34,501 nucleotides of DNA from CAZAQB01 sp964487155 (GCA_964487155.1 CAZAQB010000019.1:1-34501); one strand, 5' to 3'; shown: positions 10,895 through 22,748, numbered from the stretch's first letter. Translations and numbers: made by a program. The notes: a model not told the origin generated them from the sequence alone.

Positions 10895-10970
10895 ACACGG
10901 CGGCCATGAGGGGGCGCCCGGCGCCGGGAGCGCCCGGCCGGGCCCAACCAACGGAAGAAGGGGTCAAGCG

Positions 10971-13900
10971 ATGATGACCGAGGCGGAAAAGCGGCGTCGC
11001 GAGCTGCTGGAGACCGTCGCCCGGCGGGTCCGGGAGCGCTGGACCGGCGACGACGCCCACACCGTGGAGCGCTTTGTCGGGCTGTACTACCAGGGCACCG
11101 ACCCCGGCGACGTGGCCGCCCGGGATCCCCAGGATCTGTACGGCGCCGCCCTGTCGCACTGGAACCTGGGCGCCAGCAGGCGCCGGGGCCAGAACCTGAT
11201 CCACGTCTACAACCCCAACCCCGAGCAGCACGGCTGGGAGTCCACCCACACCATTGTCGAGGTGGTCACCGACGATAGGCCCTTCCTGGTGGACTCGGTG
11301 TCCATCGCCCTGAACCGCCTGGGGCTCACCATCCACCTCATCATCCACCCGGTGCTCACGGTGCGCCGCAACCGCGGCCGCCTCCAGGATCTGGCCGACG
11401 AATCGGACATGCAGCGGGGCGCCAACGAAGCCTGGATGCACTTCGAGGTGGACCGCCAGGCCGACCCCGAGATGCTGGAGCAGATCAGGGAGGAGGTGGC
11501 CTCGGTGCTGGGCGACGTGCGCGCCGCCGTGGAGGACTGGCAGGAGATGCGCGGCCGCCTGGAAGCTGTGATCGGCGAGGTCCAGTCCCACCCCCCGCCG
11601 GTGGACCCTGAGCTGGTCTCCGAGGTCACCGCCTTCCTGGAGTGGGTCCGCGACGACCATTTCACCCTGCTGGCCTACCGGACCTACGAGCTGGTGGCGA
11701 GCAGTGGCCAGGACCGCCTGGTGCCGGTGGCGGACTCCGGCCTGGGACTGATGCGCAACGCCCCCACCGACAAGTACTCCACCAGCTTTGCCGCCCTGCC
11801 CGACTCGGTGCGCCGCCTGGCCCGGGACCCGGATCCCCTGGTGCTCACCAAGTCCAACAGCCGCGCCACCGTGCACCGCCCCGGCTACATGGACTACATC
11901 GGCGTCAAGCGCTACGACGGGCAGGGCAACGTGGTCGGCGAGCACCGCTTCCTGGGGCTGTTCACCTCGGCGGCCTATCATCGCAGCCCGCGCAACATCC
12001 CGCTGTTGCGGCGCAAGATCGAGGCGGTACTCGAGCGCGCCAAGCTGCGCCCCAACAGCCATGCCGGCAAGGCACTGATCAACATCCTGGAGACCCATCC
12101 CCGGGATGAGATCTTCCAGTCCAGCGTCGAGGAGCTCTATGACGTGGCGCGGGGCATCCTGCACCTGCAGGAGCGCCAGCGGGTTCGGCTGTTCGTGCGC
12201 TACGACACCTACCGGCGATTCGTCTCCTGCCTGGTGTTCGCCCCCCGGGAGCGCTACAACACCGACGTGCGCGAGCGCATGCAGGCACTGCTGCAGCAGG
12301 CCTTCGGCGGCAGCCATTCGGAGTTCTCGGTGCAGCTCTCCGAGTCGGTGCTCGCCCGCATCCACTTCATCGTGCGCCTGCCGGAGCCCGGCGAGCCCGA
12401 CTACGACCACGCCGACCTGGAGCAGCGCCTGGCGGACACCATGCGCTCCTGGTGCGACGACCTGCACCGGGCCCTGGTGGACCGCTTCGGCGAGGAGGCG
12501 GGCAACCGCCACTACCAGCGCTACGGGGCGGGCTTCGGCGCCGCCTACCGGGAGGACACCAGCCCCCGCACCGCGGCCCAGGACGTGGAACGCCTGGAGC
12601 AGCTCAAGCAGGCCGGCGACCTGAGCATCAGCCTGTACCGGCCCCTTGAGGCCCAGCCCGGGCTGCTGCGCTTCAGGCTCTACCAGGCCGGCGAGTCCAT
12701 CATCCTGTCCGATGTCCTGCCGGTGCTGGAGAACATGGGGGTGCGGGTGGTGGACGAGCACCCCTACGAGGTGACCCGCGACAGCGGCCCCATCTGCTGG
12801 GTGCACGACTTCGGGCTGCTCTACGGCGCCGCCGGCCAGCTGGAGGCCGAGCGGGTGCGGGACAGCTTCCAGGAGGCGTTCGCCGCCATCTGGCGCAACC
12901 ACGCCGAGGACGACGGCTTCAACCGCCTGGTGCTGGCCGCCGACCTGCCCTGGCGCGACATCGTCATCCTGCGCGCCCTGTCACGCTTCCTGCGCCAGGT
13001 GGGCACCCAGTACAGCGAGGCCTACGTCCAGGAGACGCTGGCCTCTCACCCGCGCATCAGCCACCTGCTGGTGCACCTGTTCCACGCCCGGTTCGATCCG
13101 CAAAACGCCAACGCCGAGCGGGCCGAGCGGCTCAGCGGCCAGATCGAGGGGCTGCTGGACGAGGTGGCGAGCCTCGACCAGGACCGCATCCTGCGCCGCT
13201 TCCTGTCTGTCATCCAGGCATGTGTGCGCAGCAATTTCTTCCGCCCCGGCGAGAACGGCGCGCCGCGGGAGTTCCTGTCCTTCAAGATCCACTCCGAGTC
13301 CATTCCCGGCATGCCCAAGCCGGTGCCTGCCGTGGAAATTTTCGTCTACTCGCCACGGGTGGAGGGGGTGCATCTGCGGGGCGGCAAGGTGGCCCGGGGC
13401 GGGCTGCGCTGGTCCGACCGCCGCGAGGACTTCCGCACCGAGGTGCTGGGCCTGATGAAGGCCCAGATGGTGAAGAACGCGCTGATCGTGCCGGTGGGCG
13501 CCAAGGGCGGCTTCGTCTGCAAGCGCCTGCCGGAGGATCGCGCCGCCCAGGCCGAAGAAGTCCAGAGCTGTTACCGCACCTTCATCTGCGCCCTGCTGGA
13601 CCTGACCGACAACCTTGCCGACGGCGAGGTGCAGCCGCCGCCCCAGGTGGTGCGCCACGACGAGGACGACCCCTACCTGGTGGTGGCGGCGGACAAGGGC
13701 ACCGCCAGCTTCTCGGATCTCGCCAACAGCGTGGCCGAGGAGTACGGCTTCTGGCTGCGGGATGCCTTCGCCTCCGGCGGCTCTACCGGCTACGACCACA
13801 AGAAAATGGGCATCACCGCCAAGGGCACCTGGGAGGCAGTCAAGCGCCATTTCCGGGAGATGGGCCGGGACACCCAGTCGGAACCCTTCACTGTGGTGGG

Positions 13901-15824
13901 CATCGGGGACATGTCCGGCGACGTGTTCGGCAACGGCATGCTGCTGTCGCGCCACATCCGGCTGCTGGCCGCCTTCGACCACCGCCACATCTTTCTGGAC
14001 CCGGATCCCGACCCGGAGGCCAGCTACCAGGAGCGCGAGCGGCTGTTCCACGCCGGGCGTACCACCTGGGAGGACTACTCCTCCAAGCTCATCTCCAAGG
14101 GGGGCGGGGTGTTTCCCCGCACCGCCAAGTCCATCGCCCTGAGTCCCCAGGTGCGTAACGCCCTGGACATCGCCGAGGAGCGGCTCACCCCGCTTGAGCT
14201 GATCAGCGCCATCCTGCGCGCCCCGGTCGACCTGCTCTGGAACGGCGGTATCGGCACCTACGTGAAGTCCGCCGAGGAGACCCACGCCGACGTCGGCGAC
14301 AAGGCCAACGACCCGCTGCGGGTGGATGCCGAGGACCTGCGCTGCAAGGTCGTGGGCGAGGGCGGCAACCTGGGCATCACCCAGCTGGCGCGCATGGCCT
14401 TCTCCCGGCGTGGCGGACGCATCAACTCCGACGCCATCGACAACTCCGGGGGTGTCGACTGCTCCGACCACGAAGTGAACATCAAGATCCTGCTGAACCG
14501 GGTGATTGACGAGGGCGAGCTCACTGAGAAGCACCGCAACCAGCTGCTGGCGCGGATGACAGACGAGGTGTCCACGCTGGTGCTGCACAACAACTACCGC
14601 CAGACCCAGGCCCTGACCCTGGCGCAGGCGGATGCCGCCGAGCGCCTCGGCGAGCAGATCCAGTTCATGCGCACCCTGGAGCGGGAAGGGCGCCTGGACC
14701 GGCCGGTGGAGCAGCTCTCGGACGACGAGACCCTGGCCGAGCTTGTTCGATCAGGCCAGGGCCTTAGCCGCCCGGAGCTGGCGGTGCTGCTGGCCTACGC
14801 CAAGCTGCGTGCCTACGATGCCCTGCTCGACTCGGATCTGGTGGAGCAGCCGTTCCTGGCCGGAGAACTGCAGGACTACTTCCCCGGCCCGCTGCGCGAG
14901 CGCTTTGCCGAGCAGGTCTCCGCCCACCCCCTGCGCAAGGAGATCCTGGCCACCACGGTCACCAACCATGTGGTGCACCGCATGGGCAGCACCTTCCTGT
15001 TCCGCACCCGGGACATCACCGGCTCCAGCGCCCCTGTGGTGGCCCGCGCCTACTTCGCCGGCCGCGACATCTACGGCCTGCGGGCCCTCTGGCACGAAGT
15101 GGACGCCCTGGACAACCAGGTGCCGGCGGAACTCCAGACCCGCATGCTGCTGGCCATCTGCCAGCTCCAGGACCGGGCCACCCTGTGGCTGCTGCGCAAC
15201 CTGCCGAGCCCCATCCCGGTGGAGGAGACGGTGCAGAACATCGCCCCGGTCGTCGAGGAGCTGTCCCGGCGCCTGGAGGAGATCCTGCCGGACACCGACC
15301 GACAGCGGCTGCAGCGGGCCGCCGCCGAGTTCCGGGACCAGGGGGTGCCGGAGCAGCTGGCGGCACGGATCGCCGATCTGGATATGCTTTACTCGGCGCT
15401 GGACCTGGTGCGGGTCAGCACCGAGACCGGTGCCGACCTGGACACCGCCAGCCGCTGCTACTTCGGCGCCGTCACCCGTCTGGGGCTGGACTGGCTGCGG
15501 GATGCGCTGGCCGGCTACACCCCGGCGGATTCCTGGCAGGAGCGCTACCGCGCCGGATTGGAGGACGAATTCTTCGTCCAACTGCGGGTGTTGGCGGTGC
15601 GCATCCTGAGCCATACCGAGGCGGAAGGCGCTGAGCGCCTGGAGCGCTGGATCAAGGGCACCGCCGCTCTGGTGGAACGCCTGGCCCGCACCCTGCAGGA
15701 GCTGCGCAGTGCCGACTCGCTCACCCTGCCCATGCTGGGGGTGGGCCTGCAGGAAATGCGCAACCTGGCCCAGGCCGGGGCCGCCGAGCACCTGGTGAGC
15801 GAACGGCCGCCGGAGCCGGAATGA
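10971..15824 (+). CDS. gdhB: Large NAD-specific glutamate dehydrogenase
   Basis: This is the roughly 180-kDa NAD-GDH class, which deaminates glutamate to 2-oxoglutarate and ammonium, usually catabolic. The product is 1617 residues, normal for the family, with long N-terminal regulatory domains. The catalytic part begins near residue 760 with KIHSESIPGMPKPVPAVEIF and RGGKVARGGLRWSDRREDFR. It continues with MKAQMVKNALIVPVGAKGGF, GIGDMSGDVFGNGML, NGGIGTYVKS and VGEGGNLGITQLAR. The start is at 10971 or 10974 (two ATGs); GAAGAAGGGG lies about 8 bases upstream. The stop overlaps the next start as ATGA, so translation of the esterase gene is probably coupled. Confidence 0.96.
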   Translation: MMTEAEKRRRELLETVARRVRERWTGDDAHTVERFVGLYYQGTDPGDVAARDPQDLYGAALSHWNLGASRRRGQNLIHVYNPNPEQHGWESTHTIVEVVTDDRPFLVDSVSIALNRLGLTIHLIIHPVLTVRRNRGRLQDLADESDMQRGANEAWMHFEVDRQADPEMLEQIREEVASVLGDVRAAVEDWQEMRGRLEAVIGEVQSHPPPVDPELVSEVTAFLEWVRDDHFTLLAYRTYELVASSGQDRLVPVADSGLGLMRNAPTDKYSTSFAALPDSVRRLARDPDPLVLTKSNSRATVHRPGYMDYIGVKRYDGQGNVVGEHRFLGLFTSAAYHRSPRNIPLLRRKIEAVLERAKLRPNSHAGKALINILETHPRDEIFQSSVEELYDVARGILHLQERQRVRLFVRYDTYRRFVSCLVFAPRERYNTDVRERMQALLQQAFGGSHSEFSVQLSESVLARIHFIVRLPEPGEPDYDHADLEQRLADTMRSWCDDLHRALVDRFGEEAGNRHYQRYGAGFGAAYREDTSPRTAAQDVERLEQLKQAGDLSISLYRPLEAQPGLLRFRLYQAGESIILSDVLPVLENMGVRVVDEHPYEVTRDSGPICWVHDFGLLYGAAGQLEAERVRDSFQEAFAAIWRNHAEDDGFNRLVLAADLPWRDIVILRALSRFLRQVGTQYSEAYVQETLASHPRISHLLVHLFHARFDPQNANAERAERLSGQIEGLLDEVASLDQDRILRRFLSVIQACVRSNFFRPGENGAPREFLSFKIHSESIPGMPKPVPAVEIFVYSPRVEGVHLRGGKVARGGLRWSDRREDFRTEVLGLMKAQMVKNALIVPVGAKGGFVCKRLPEDRAAQAEEVQSCYRTFICALLDLTDNLADGEVQPPPQVVRHDEDDPYLVVAADKGTASFSDLANSVAEEYGFWLRDAFASGGSTGYDHKKMGITAKGTWEAVKRHFREMGRDTQSEPFTVVGIGDMSGDVFGNGMLLSRHIRLLAAFDHRHIFLDPDPDPEASYQERERLFHAGRTTWEDYSSKLISKGGGVFPRTAKSIALSPQVRNALDIAEERLTPLELISAILRAPVDLLWNGGIGTYVKSAEETHADVGDKANDPLRVDAEDLRCKVVGEGGNLGITQLARMAFSRRGGRINSDAIDNSGGVDCSDHEVNIKILLNRVIDEGELTEKHRNQLLARMTDEVSTLVLHNNYRQTQALTLAQADAAERLGEQIQFMRTLEREGRLDRPVEQLSDDETLAELVRSGQGLSRPELAVLLAYAKLRAYDALLDSDLVEQPFLAGELQDYFPGPLRERFAEQVSAHPLRKEILATTVTNHVVHRMGSTFLFRTRDITGSSAPVVARAYFAGRDIYGLRALWHEVDALDNQVPAELQTRMLLAICQLQDRATLWLLRNLPSPIPVEETVQNIAPVVEELSRRLEEILPDTDRQRLQRAAAEFRDQGVPEQLAARIADLDMLYSALDLVRVSTETGADLDTASRCYFGAVTRLGLDWLRDALAGYTPADSWQERYRAGLEDEFFVQLRVLAVRILSHTEAEGAERLERWIKGTAALVERLARTLQELRSADSLTLPMLGVGLQEMRNLAQAGAAEHLVSERPPEPE

Positions 15825-16627
15825 GCCGCCCCGAGCCGGTTCCCCTGCACTATGACGCTCGGGGCGAGGGTCCCGGCGTGGTGCTGGTGCATGGCCTGTA
15901 CGGCTCCGGCAACAACTTCCGGCGCCATGCCGGCTGGCTGGCCGAGCAGCACCGGGTGCTGTCCCCGGATCTGCGCAACCACGGCCGCTCGCCCCACAGC
16001 GACGAGATGAGCTATGCGGCCATGGCCGCCGATCTCGAAGCGCTGCTGGACCGGGAGGGCCTGGCCGAGGCCACCCTGGTCGGCCACAGCATGGGCGGCA
16101 AGGCGGCCATGGCGCTGGCGCTGACCCGTGCGCAGCGGGTGTCAGCCCTGGTGGTGGTGGATATCGCGCCGGTGGCCTACGACCACGACCAGGGGGCCAT
16201 CCTGGAGGCGATGGAGTCGGTGGATCTGGCCCGGGTAGCCTCGCGGGCGGACGCCGACCGGCAGATGCGCGACGCCGTGCCGGAGGCCGGCGTGCGCCAG
16301 TTCCTGCTCACCAACCTGGAACGCGCCGACGGCGGCTGGCGCTGGCGCTTGCCGCTGGAGATTCTCGCCCGGGCGATACCAACGATCCTCGACTTTCCGG
16401 AGCTGGGCTCGCCCTATCCCGGTCCGGCCGTTTTCCTGCACGGGGCGGCCTCCGACTACGTCCAGCCCCGGCACCAGCAGGCCATCCGCCGATGCTTTCC
16501 CGAGGCCCGGCTCCAGGCCCTGGAAGGCGTCGGCCACTGGGTCCACGCCGAGGCGCCGGACGCCTTCGAGGCCGCCCTGCGCGAATTCCTCGGTCAGGCG
16601 CCGCCGGACACCGGCGGCACCGGCTGA
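15821..16627 (+). CDS. Alpha/beta-hydrolase, YbfF-like esterase
   Basis: The 268-residue cytosolic hydrolase resembles YbfF-type acyl esterases. The oxyanion-hole segment VLVHGLYGSGNNF is followed by SPDLRNHGRSPHS, a typical YbfF block. The nucleophile elbow GHSMGG carries Ser90, and the acid Asp212 (HGAASDYV) and His239 (GVGHWVHAE) complete the triad. Helices between about residues 120 and 185 would form the lid. The start codon overlaps the gdh stop in ATGA. No substrate can be inferred from the sequence; a functional tie to glutamate catabolism is not implied by the overlap alone. Confidence 0.9.
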   Translation: MSRPEPVPLHYDARGEGPGVVLVHGLYGSGNNFRRHAGWLAEQHRVLSPDLRNHGRSPHSDEMSYAAMAADLEALLDREGLAEATLVGHSMGGKAAMALALTRAQRVSALVVVDIAPVAYDHDQGAILEAMESVDLARVASRADADRQMRDAVPEAGVRQFLLTNLERADGGWRWRLPLEILARAIPTILDFPELGSPYPGPAVFLHGAASDYVQPRHQQAIRRCFPEARLQALEGVGHWVHAEAPDAFEAALREFLGQAPPDTGGTG

Positions 16628-16690
16628 GAGCCTGCTAGATTTCTATGACACGCGGGCCGGCCCGCGACACGACGGAGCAAAGCCACCGCC

Positions 16691-18984
<2,294 letters not shown>

Positions 18985-18988
<4 letters not shown>

Positions 18989-20016
18989 AGGGGCGAACAC
19001 CACGCATCCGGCCCGGCCACGGCCGGGCCGGCCTGCTGCTGACCAACCTGGGGACGCCGGACGCCCCGGACGCGCCGGCCCTGCGCCGCTACCTGGCCGA
19101 GTTCCTGTGGGATCCGCGGGTGGTGGAGGCGCCGCGGCCGGTCTGGTGGCTGGTATTGAACGGGGTCATCCTGCGCACCCGTCCGCGGCGCTCCGCCGAG
19201 GCCTACGCCAAGGTCTGGGAAACCGCGGGCTCACCGCTGCTGACCATCTCCCGGCGCCAGGCGCAGGCGGTGGCCGCGGCCCTGACGCAGGCCGCAGGCA
19301 CGCAGGTGCCGGTGGCGCTTGGCATGCGCTACGGTTCTCCGTCCATCGAGTCGGGCCTGGCGCAGCTTGAGGCCGCCGGCTGCGACCGGCTGCTGGTGCT
19401 GCCGCTCTACCCCCAGTACTCGGCCGCCACCACCGCCTCCACTTACGACGCCGTGGGCGCCGCCACCGCCGCCCGCCGGCGGGTGCCGGGCCTGCGCCTG
19501 GTGGCCGACTACCACGACCATCCGGCCTACATCGGCGCCCTGGCCCAGTCGGTGCGGGACTACTGGTCGGCCCACGGCCGCGGCGACCTGCTGCTGTTCT
19601 CGTTCCACGGCATTCCCAAGGAGTACGCCATCAAGGGCGACCCCTACCCCGCCCACTGCGGGCGCACCGCGCGGGCCCTGGCCCGGGAGCTGGGCCTGCA
19701 ACGCGGACAGTGGAAGACCTGCTTCCAGTCCCGTTTCGGGCCCAAGCAGTGGCTCAAGCCCTACACCGACGCCACCCTGGAGCGCCTCGGCAAACAGGGC
19801 CTGGGCCGGGTGGACCTGCTCTGCCCGGGGTTCTCCGCCGACTGCCTGGAGACCCTGGAGGAGAACGCCATGGGCAACCGGGAGCTGTTCCTCGCCTCCG
19901 GCGGCGGCGAGTTCCACTACATCCCCTGCCTCAACGACCGCCCCGACCACATCGCCGCCATCACCCGGATCGCCCGGGAAAACCTCTGCGGCTGGCTACC
20001 GGGCGCCGACCCGTAG
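18985..20016 (+). CDS. hemH: Ferrochelatase
   Basis: HemH inserts Fe2+ into protoporphyrin IX, the last step of protoheme synthesis. The 343 residues fit the family. GLLLTNLGTPDAPDAPALRR opens the protein, followed by LAEFLWDPRVVE. VALGMRYGSPSIESGL is present. The metal/porphyrin-site histidine is in FSFHGIPKEYAIKGDPY, and QSRFGPKQWLKPYTD and CPGFSADCLETLEENA carry the conserved C-terminal glutamate. The start overlaps the maeB stop by 4 bases. No CX7CX2C iron-sulfur cluster pattern was noticed at the C-terminus. Repeats and a sequencing gap follow. Confidence 0.96.
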
Positions 20017-20026
20017 GCGCTCCCGC

Positions 20027-20160
20027 GTAGGGTGGGCAGAGCGCAGCGAAGCCCACCGTCTTCGGCGGGGACCTGTTACGTCCAAGGCCCCGAGCCGACC
20101 GAGACGGCATCGTGCCATGACCCGCGCAGGGTGGATGGAGCGAAGCGCAATCCACCATCT
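20027..20160. repeat. Composite REP-like repeat unit, copy 1
   Basis: A first palindrome (20027-20063) has GTAGGGTGGGC and GCCCACC arms around an AGCGCAGCGAA core. It is followed by a variable spacer and the linker GGCATCGTGCCATGACCCGC. A second palindrome (20126-20160) has GGTGGAT/ATCCACC arms around GGAGCGAAGCGCA. The same architecture recurs at 21885-22019. The unit runs straight into the N gap. Confidence 0.8.
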
Positions 20161-20260
20161 NNNNNNNNNNNNNNNNNNNNNNNNNNNNNNNNNNNNNNNN
20201 NNNNNNNNNNNNNNNNNNNNNNNNNNNNNNNNNNNNNNNNNNNNNNNNNNNNNNNNNNNN
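20161..20260. other. Assembly gap of 100 N
   Basis: Exactly 100 undetermined bases, flanked on both sides by the same 55-base sequence (20106-20160 and 20261-20315). The gap is almost certainly a scaffold join at a repeat. Its true length and content, and the hemH-cfa adjacency, are uncertain. Confidence 0.95.
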
Positions 20261-20388
20261 GGCATCGTGCCATGACCCGCGCAGGGTGGATGGAGCGAAG
20301 CGCAATCCACCATCTTCGCTCGGCGCAGGGGCCTGAACCGGCCGCGCAGCCGCGTCGGGTGGGTGGAGCGCGGCGAAACCCAACATCT
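20261..20388. repeat. REP-like repeats right of the gap
   Basis: 20261-20315 repeats the linker plus the GGTGGAT/ATCCACC palindrome identically to the left flank. A diverged copy with GTCGGGTGGG and AAACCCAACATCT follows at 20354-20388. The stretch from 20389 to the cfa stop at 20525 shows no gene. Confidence 0.75.
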
Positions 20389-20524
20389 CCGTGCCGTCCC
20401 GAACACCTGCCCGCGCGCCGCGGCGAGCCGCGTAGATACCGGGTTTCCGATCAAGCCCCTGTGGCATGGAAGGGGGCGGTGCGCCGGATGCGGCCTACGC
20501 GGGCCGCGGAAATGGTGGCGTCGG

Positions 20525-21757
20525 TCAGGCGCCCCGGCCGGGGGGGCCGGAGGCAAGCGCCGCTTCCGCCCGGGTCATGTAGTCCCGGCAGATGGGCAGC
20601 GCCTCCACGTCCCGGGTGAGCTGGAGCTGGAACACCATGTGCTTGCCGTAACGGAAGCTGAACTCGCTGGCGATCAGGTAGAACTCCCACATCCGGCAGA
20701 ACCGCTCGTCCAGCAGCTCGGCGGCCCGGGGGCGCTGGTCCTGGAAGCGCTGCTCCCAGTGGCGCAGGGTCTCGGCGTAGTGCAGCCGCCAGACCTCCAG
20801 GTCGGTGGTCCACAGGCCGGCGCGCTCCACCGCGGCCAGGGTTTCCGAGAGCGCCGGCGAGTAGCCGCCGGGGAAGATGTACTTGCGGATCCAGGCGCCG
20901 GTGACCCCGGGGCCGCCCTTGCGGCCGATGGAGTGCAGCAGGGCCACGCCGTCCGGCGTCAGCAGCTCCGAGACCTTGCGGAAGAACGCCTCGTAGTGGT
21001 CGAGACCCACGTGCTCGAACATGCCGATGGAGACGATCCGGTCGAAGGGGCCGGCCACCTCCCGGTAGTCCATGAGCTCGAAGCGCACCCGGTCCGCCAG
21101 GCCCCGGGCCGCGGCCCGCTCCCGGGCCAGGGCGAGCTGCTGCTCGGACAACGTCACCCCCAGCACCTCCACCTCGGCCGCCGCCGCCAGGTAGAGGGCC
21201 ATGCCGCCCCAGCCGCAGCCGATGTCCAGCACCCGCTGGCCCGGCTGCAGGTCCAGCTTGGCGGCGATGTGGCGCTGCTTGTTGCGCTGGGCCTGTTCCA
21301 GGGTGTCGTCCGGGTGGCGGAAATAGCCGCAGGAGTAGTTGAGGTCCGGGTCCAGGAACAGCCGGTAGAGATCGTTGGAGAGATCGTAGTGATGGGCGAC
21401 GTTGCGCCGGGAGCGCAGCGGGGTATTGCGCTGCTGGAAGCGACGGAGGCCCTTGATCGTCTGGCGCAGGCGCTTCTGCAGGGGCTGGCCGCGCAGCGTC
21501 CCGCGGTTGCGGGCGAAGATCGCCAGCAGGTCGCGCAGGGAGCCTTCCTCGATGACCAGGGTGCCGTCCATGTAGGCCTCGCCGGCCTTCAGCTCCGGGT
21601 TCAGGAACAGCGTCCGGTAGAGCCGCGGATCGGTGAGCCGGATGGTCACGGCGGGACCGGGGGCGCCCCGGTGCACATGGCGGCCGCCGCCGGCGTCGAC
21701 GATGGTCAGGCAACCGGTCTGCACCACCCGGGCCATCATGGAATTCAGCAGCTTCAA
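20525..21757 (-). CDS. cfa: Cyclopropane-fatty-acyl-phospholipid synthase
   Basis: Cfa transfers a methylene group from S-adenosylmethionine to the double bond of unsaturated membrane acyl chains. The 410-residue product has an N-terminal lipid-binding region (AGEAYMDGTLVIEEGSLRDL), HHYDLSNDLYRLFLDPDLNY, and the SAM motif VLDIGCGWGGMALYLA. SIGMFEHVGLDHYEAFF, KYIFPGGYSP and EFSFRYGKHMVFQLQL also mark the family. The start is taken as TTG at 21757 (reading MKLLNSMMARVV), because GGAG lies 9 bases upstream and homologues often begin M-K/R-L-L-N. The ATGs at 21739 and 21736 lack a close ribosome-binding site. The frame stays open far upstream to 22516, but that part is repeat DNA. Confidence 0.94.
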   Translation of the reverse strand: MKLLNSMMARVVQTGCLTIVDAGGGRHVHRGAPGPAVTIRLTDPRLYRTLFLNPELKAGEAYMDGTLVIEEGSLRDLLAIFARNRGTLRGQPLQKRLRQTIKGLRRFQQRNTPLRSRRNVAHHYDLSNDLYRLFLDPDLNYSCGYFRHPDDTLEQAQRNKQRHIAAKLDLQPGQRVLDIGCGWGGMALYLAAAAEVEVLGVTLSEQQLALARERAAARGLADRVRFELMDYREVAGPFDRIVSIGMFEHVGLDHYEAFFRKVSELLTPDGVALLHSIGRKGGPGVTGAWIRKYIFPGGYSPALSETLAAVERAGLWTTDLEVWRLHYAETLRHWEQRFQDQRPRAAELLDERFCRMWEFYLIASEFSFRYGKHMVFQLQLTRDVEALPICRDYMTRAEAALASGPPGRGA

Positions 21758-21884
21758 CGGCGCAGTCTCCGTGGGGCTTGGCGTCAGGCCCGTAAGCCTA
21801 CAGCGTCCGCCTTGTGCCTTCCGCGGGCAAGTCTGCGCCGGGAGCACCCCCGGGGAAACGCGACCAATCTTTCCGGAAGCCGCC

Positions 21885-22019
21885 GTAGGGTGGGCAGAGC
21901 GCAGCGAAGCCCACCGTCTTCTGCGGCGCCCTGGCCCTTTCAGGGCCCCGCAGAAGACGGGTGCGGCATCGTGCCATGACCCGCGGAGGGTGGATGGAGC
22001 GAAGCGCAATCCACCATCT
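21885..22019. repeat. Composite REP-like repeat unit, copy 2, with strong internal hairpin
   Basis: The order is the same as at 20027-20160: a GGTGGGC/GCCCACC palindrome (21885-21920), a spacer, GGCATCGTGCCATGACCCGC, and a GGTGGAT/ATCCACC palindrome (21985-22019). Here the spacer is itself a hairpin. GTCTTCTGCGG (21916-21926) pairs perfectly with CCGCAGAAGAC (21948-21958), with further pairing inside. No T-run follows. The rest of 21758-22086 holds no gene. Confidence 0.8.
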
Positions 22020-22086
22020 CCGGCCAGCGCAACGAGGCCACTCGGCCGCGCGGACTGGGCGACGCAGGGCGCGCCGGGCCTCAGCC

Positions 22087-22482
22087 TCAGGCCAGGGGCT
22101 CGTCGCCCTCCCGCCAGTCGGTGAGGTAGCGCTCGGCCAGGTGGAAGTCCTCGCCGCGGTGCTCGGTGAGGGTGACGTAGGCATGCTCCGGCGGGATGCC
22201 GTGCATGCGGTTCAGCAGATCGATCAGCCCCAGGGCCAGGTTGCGCCGCTGCTGCAGGGTGCGGCCCCGGCGCAGGTCCACGTTTACCAGCGCCACGCCG
22301 AGGGTGTGGTCCTGCACCCGTCCGAGATCCAGGTTGTAGGTGCCGTGCTCGCGGATGCTGGTGGCGATGTGATCGGTGCCGGTGTCCATGACCCGGGCGA
22401 ACAGGGCCTTCACCTCGCCGGCCAGGGTCATCTTCTGGCGCTCGGAGAGGGTCTGGTTGAGGTCGATCTGGATGTGGGGCAT
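22087..22482 (-). CDS. Tautomerase-superfamily protein
   Basis: A 131-residue product starting MPHIQIDLNQTLSERQKMTL. A proline directly after the initiator Met is the catalytic base position of the 4-oxalocrotonate tautomerase/CHMI superfamily, and the opening beta strand and helix pattern (H-I-Q-I-D-L, then SERQK) fits. The length is about twice that of a 4-OT monomer and close to the CHMI class. GGAG lies 7 bases before the ATG. No aromatic-degradation genes are nearby, so the substrate is unknown. It is upstream of cfa on the same strand, separated by a 329-base repeat region, and probably not co-transcribed with it. Confidence 0.7.
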   Translation of the reverse strand: MPHIQIDLNQTLSERQKMTLAGEVKALFARVMDTGTDHIATSIREHGTYNLDLGRVQDHTLGVALVNVDLRRGRTLQQRRNLALGLIDLLNRMHGIPPEHAYVTLTEHRGEDFHLAERYLTDWREGDEPLA

Positions 22483-22748
22483 GCGGCGGCTCCGGCAGGG
22501 GGGCAGAGTCCCGCAAGGTTAGCCCGCGGCGGTGGGAACGCCCGCGCCTGCGTGCTCGGCAGGGCGGGCGCGGCGCCCTCCCGCACCCCGCGAAGGCCGT
22601 TCGCGCGGCGGCGCTACCGTGACCGCCCTGGTCGAAGACCGGAGATTCGGGCTGCGCGAGGCCCTTGTCGCCGCCGCAGGGCTCGCGAGTTTATCAGGGT
22701 CTGTCCCCGGTTCGGCACGGGCGCCTGGCCGCGGGCATGGGGGGACCC

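Noticed and set aside
10710..14588. Long antisense frames across the glutamate dehydrogenase gene
   Set aside because: Same composition artefact; no ribosome-binding site or recognisable motifs, and the sense product is a full-length known family.
20027..20388. CRISPR-like array around the N gap
   Set aside because: Repeats are palindromic, irregularly spaced and of two types; no uniform spacers and no cas genes.
21916..21958. Rho-independent terminator for cfa-region transcripts
   Set aside because: The stem is strong but no T-run follows on either strand; it is better described as the spacer of the composite repeat.
21758..22516. Upstream extension of the cfa frame to a roughly 660-residue protein
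   Set aside because: The extension crosses REP-like repeats and the antisense of the tautomerase gene; Cfa homology begins near 21757.
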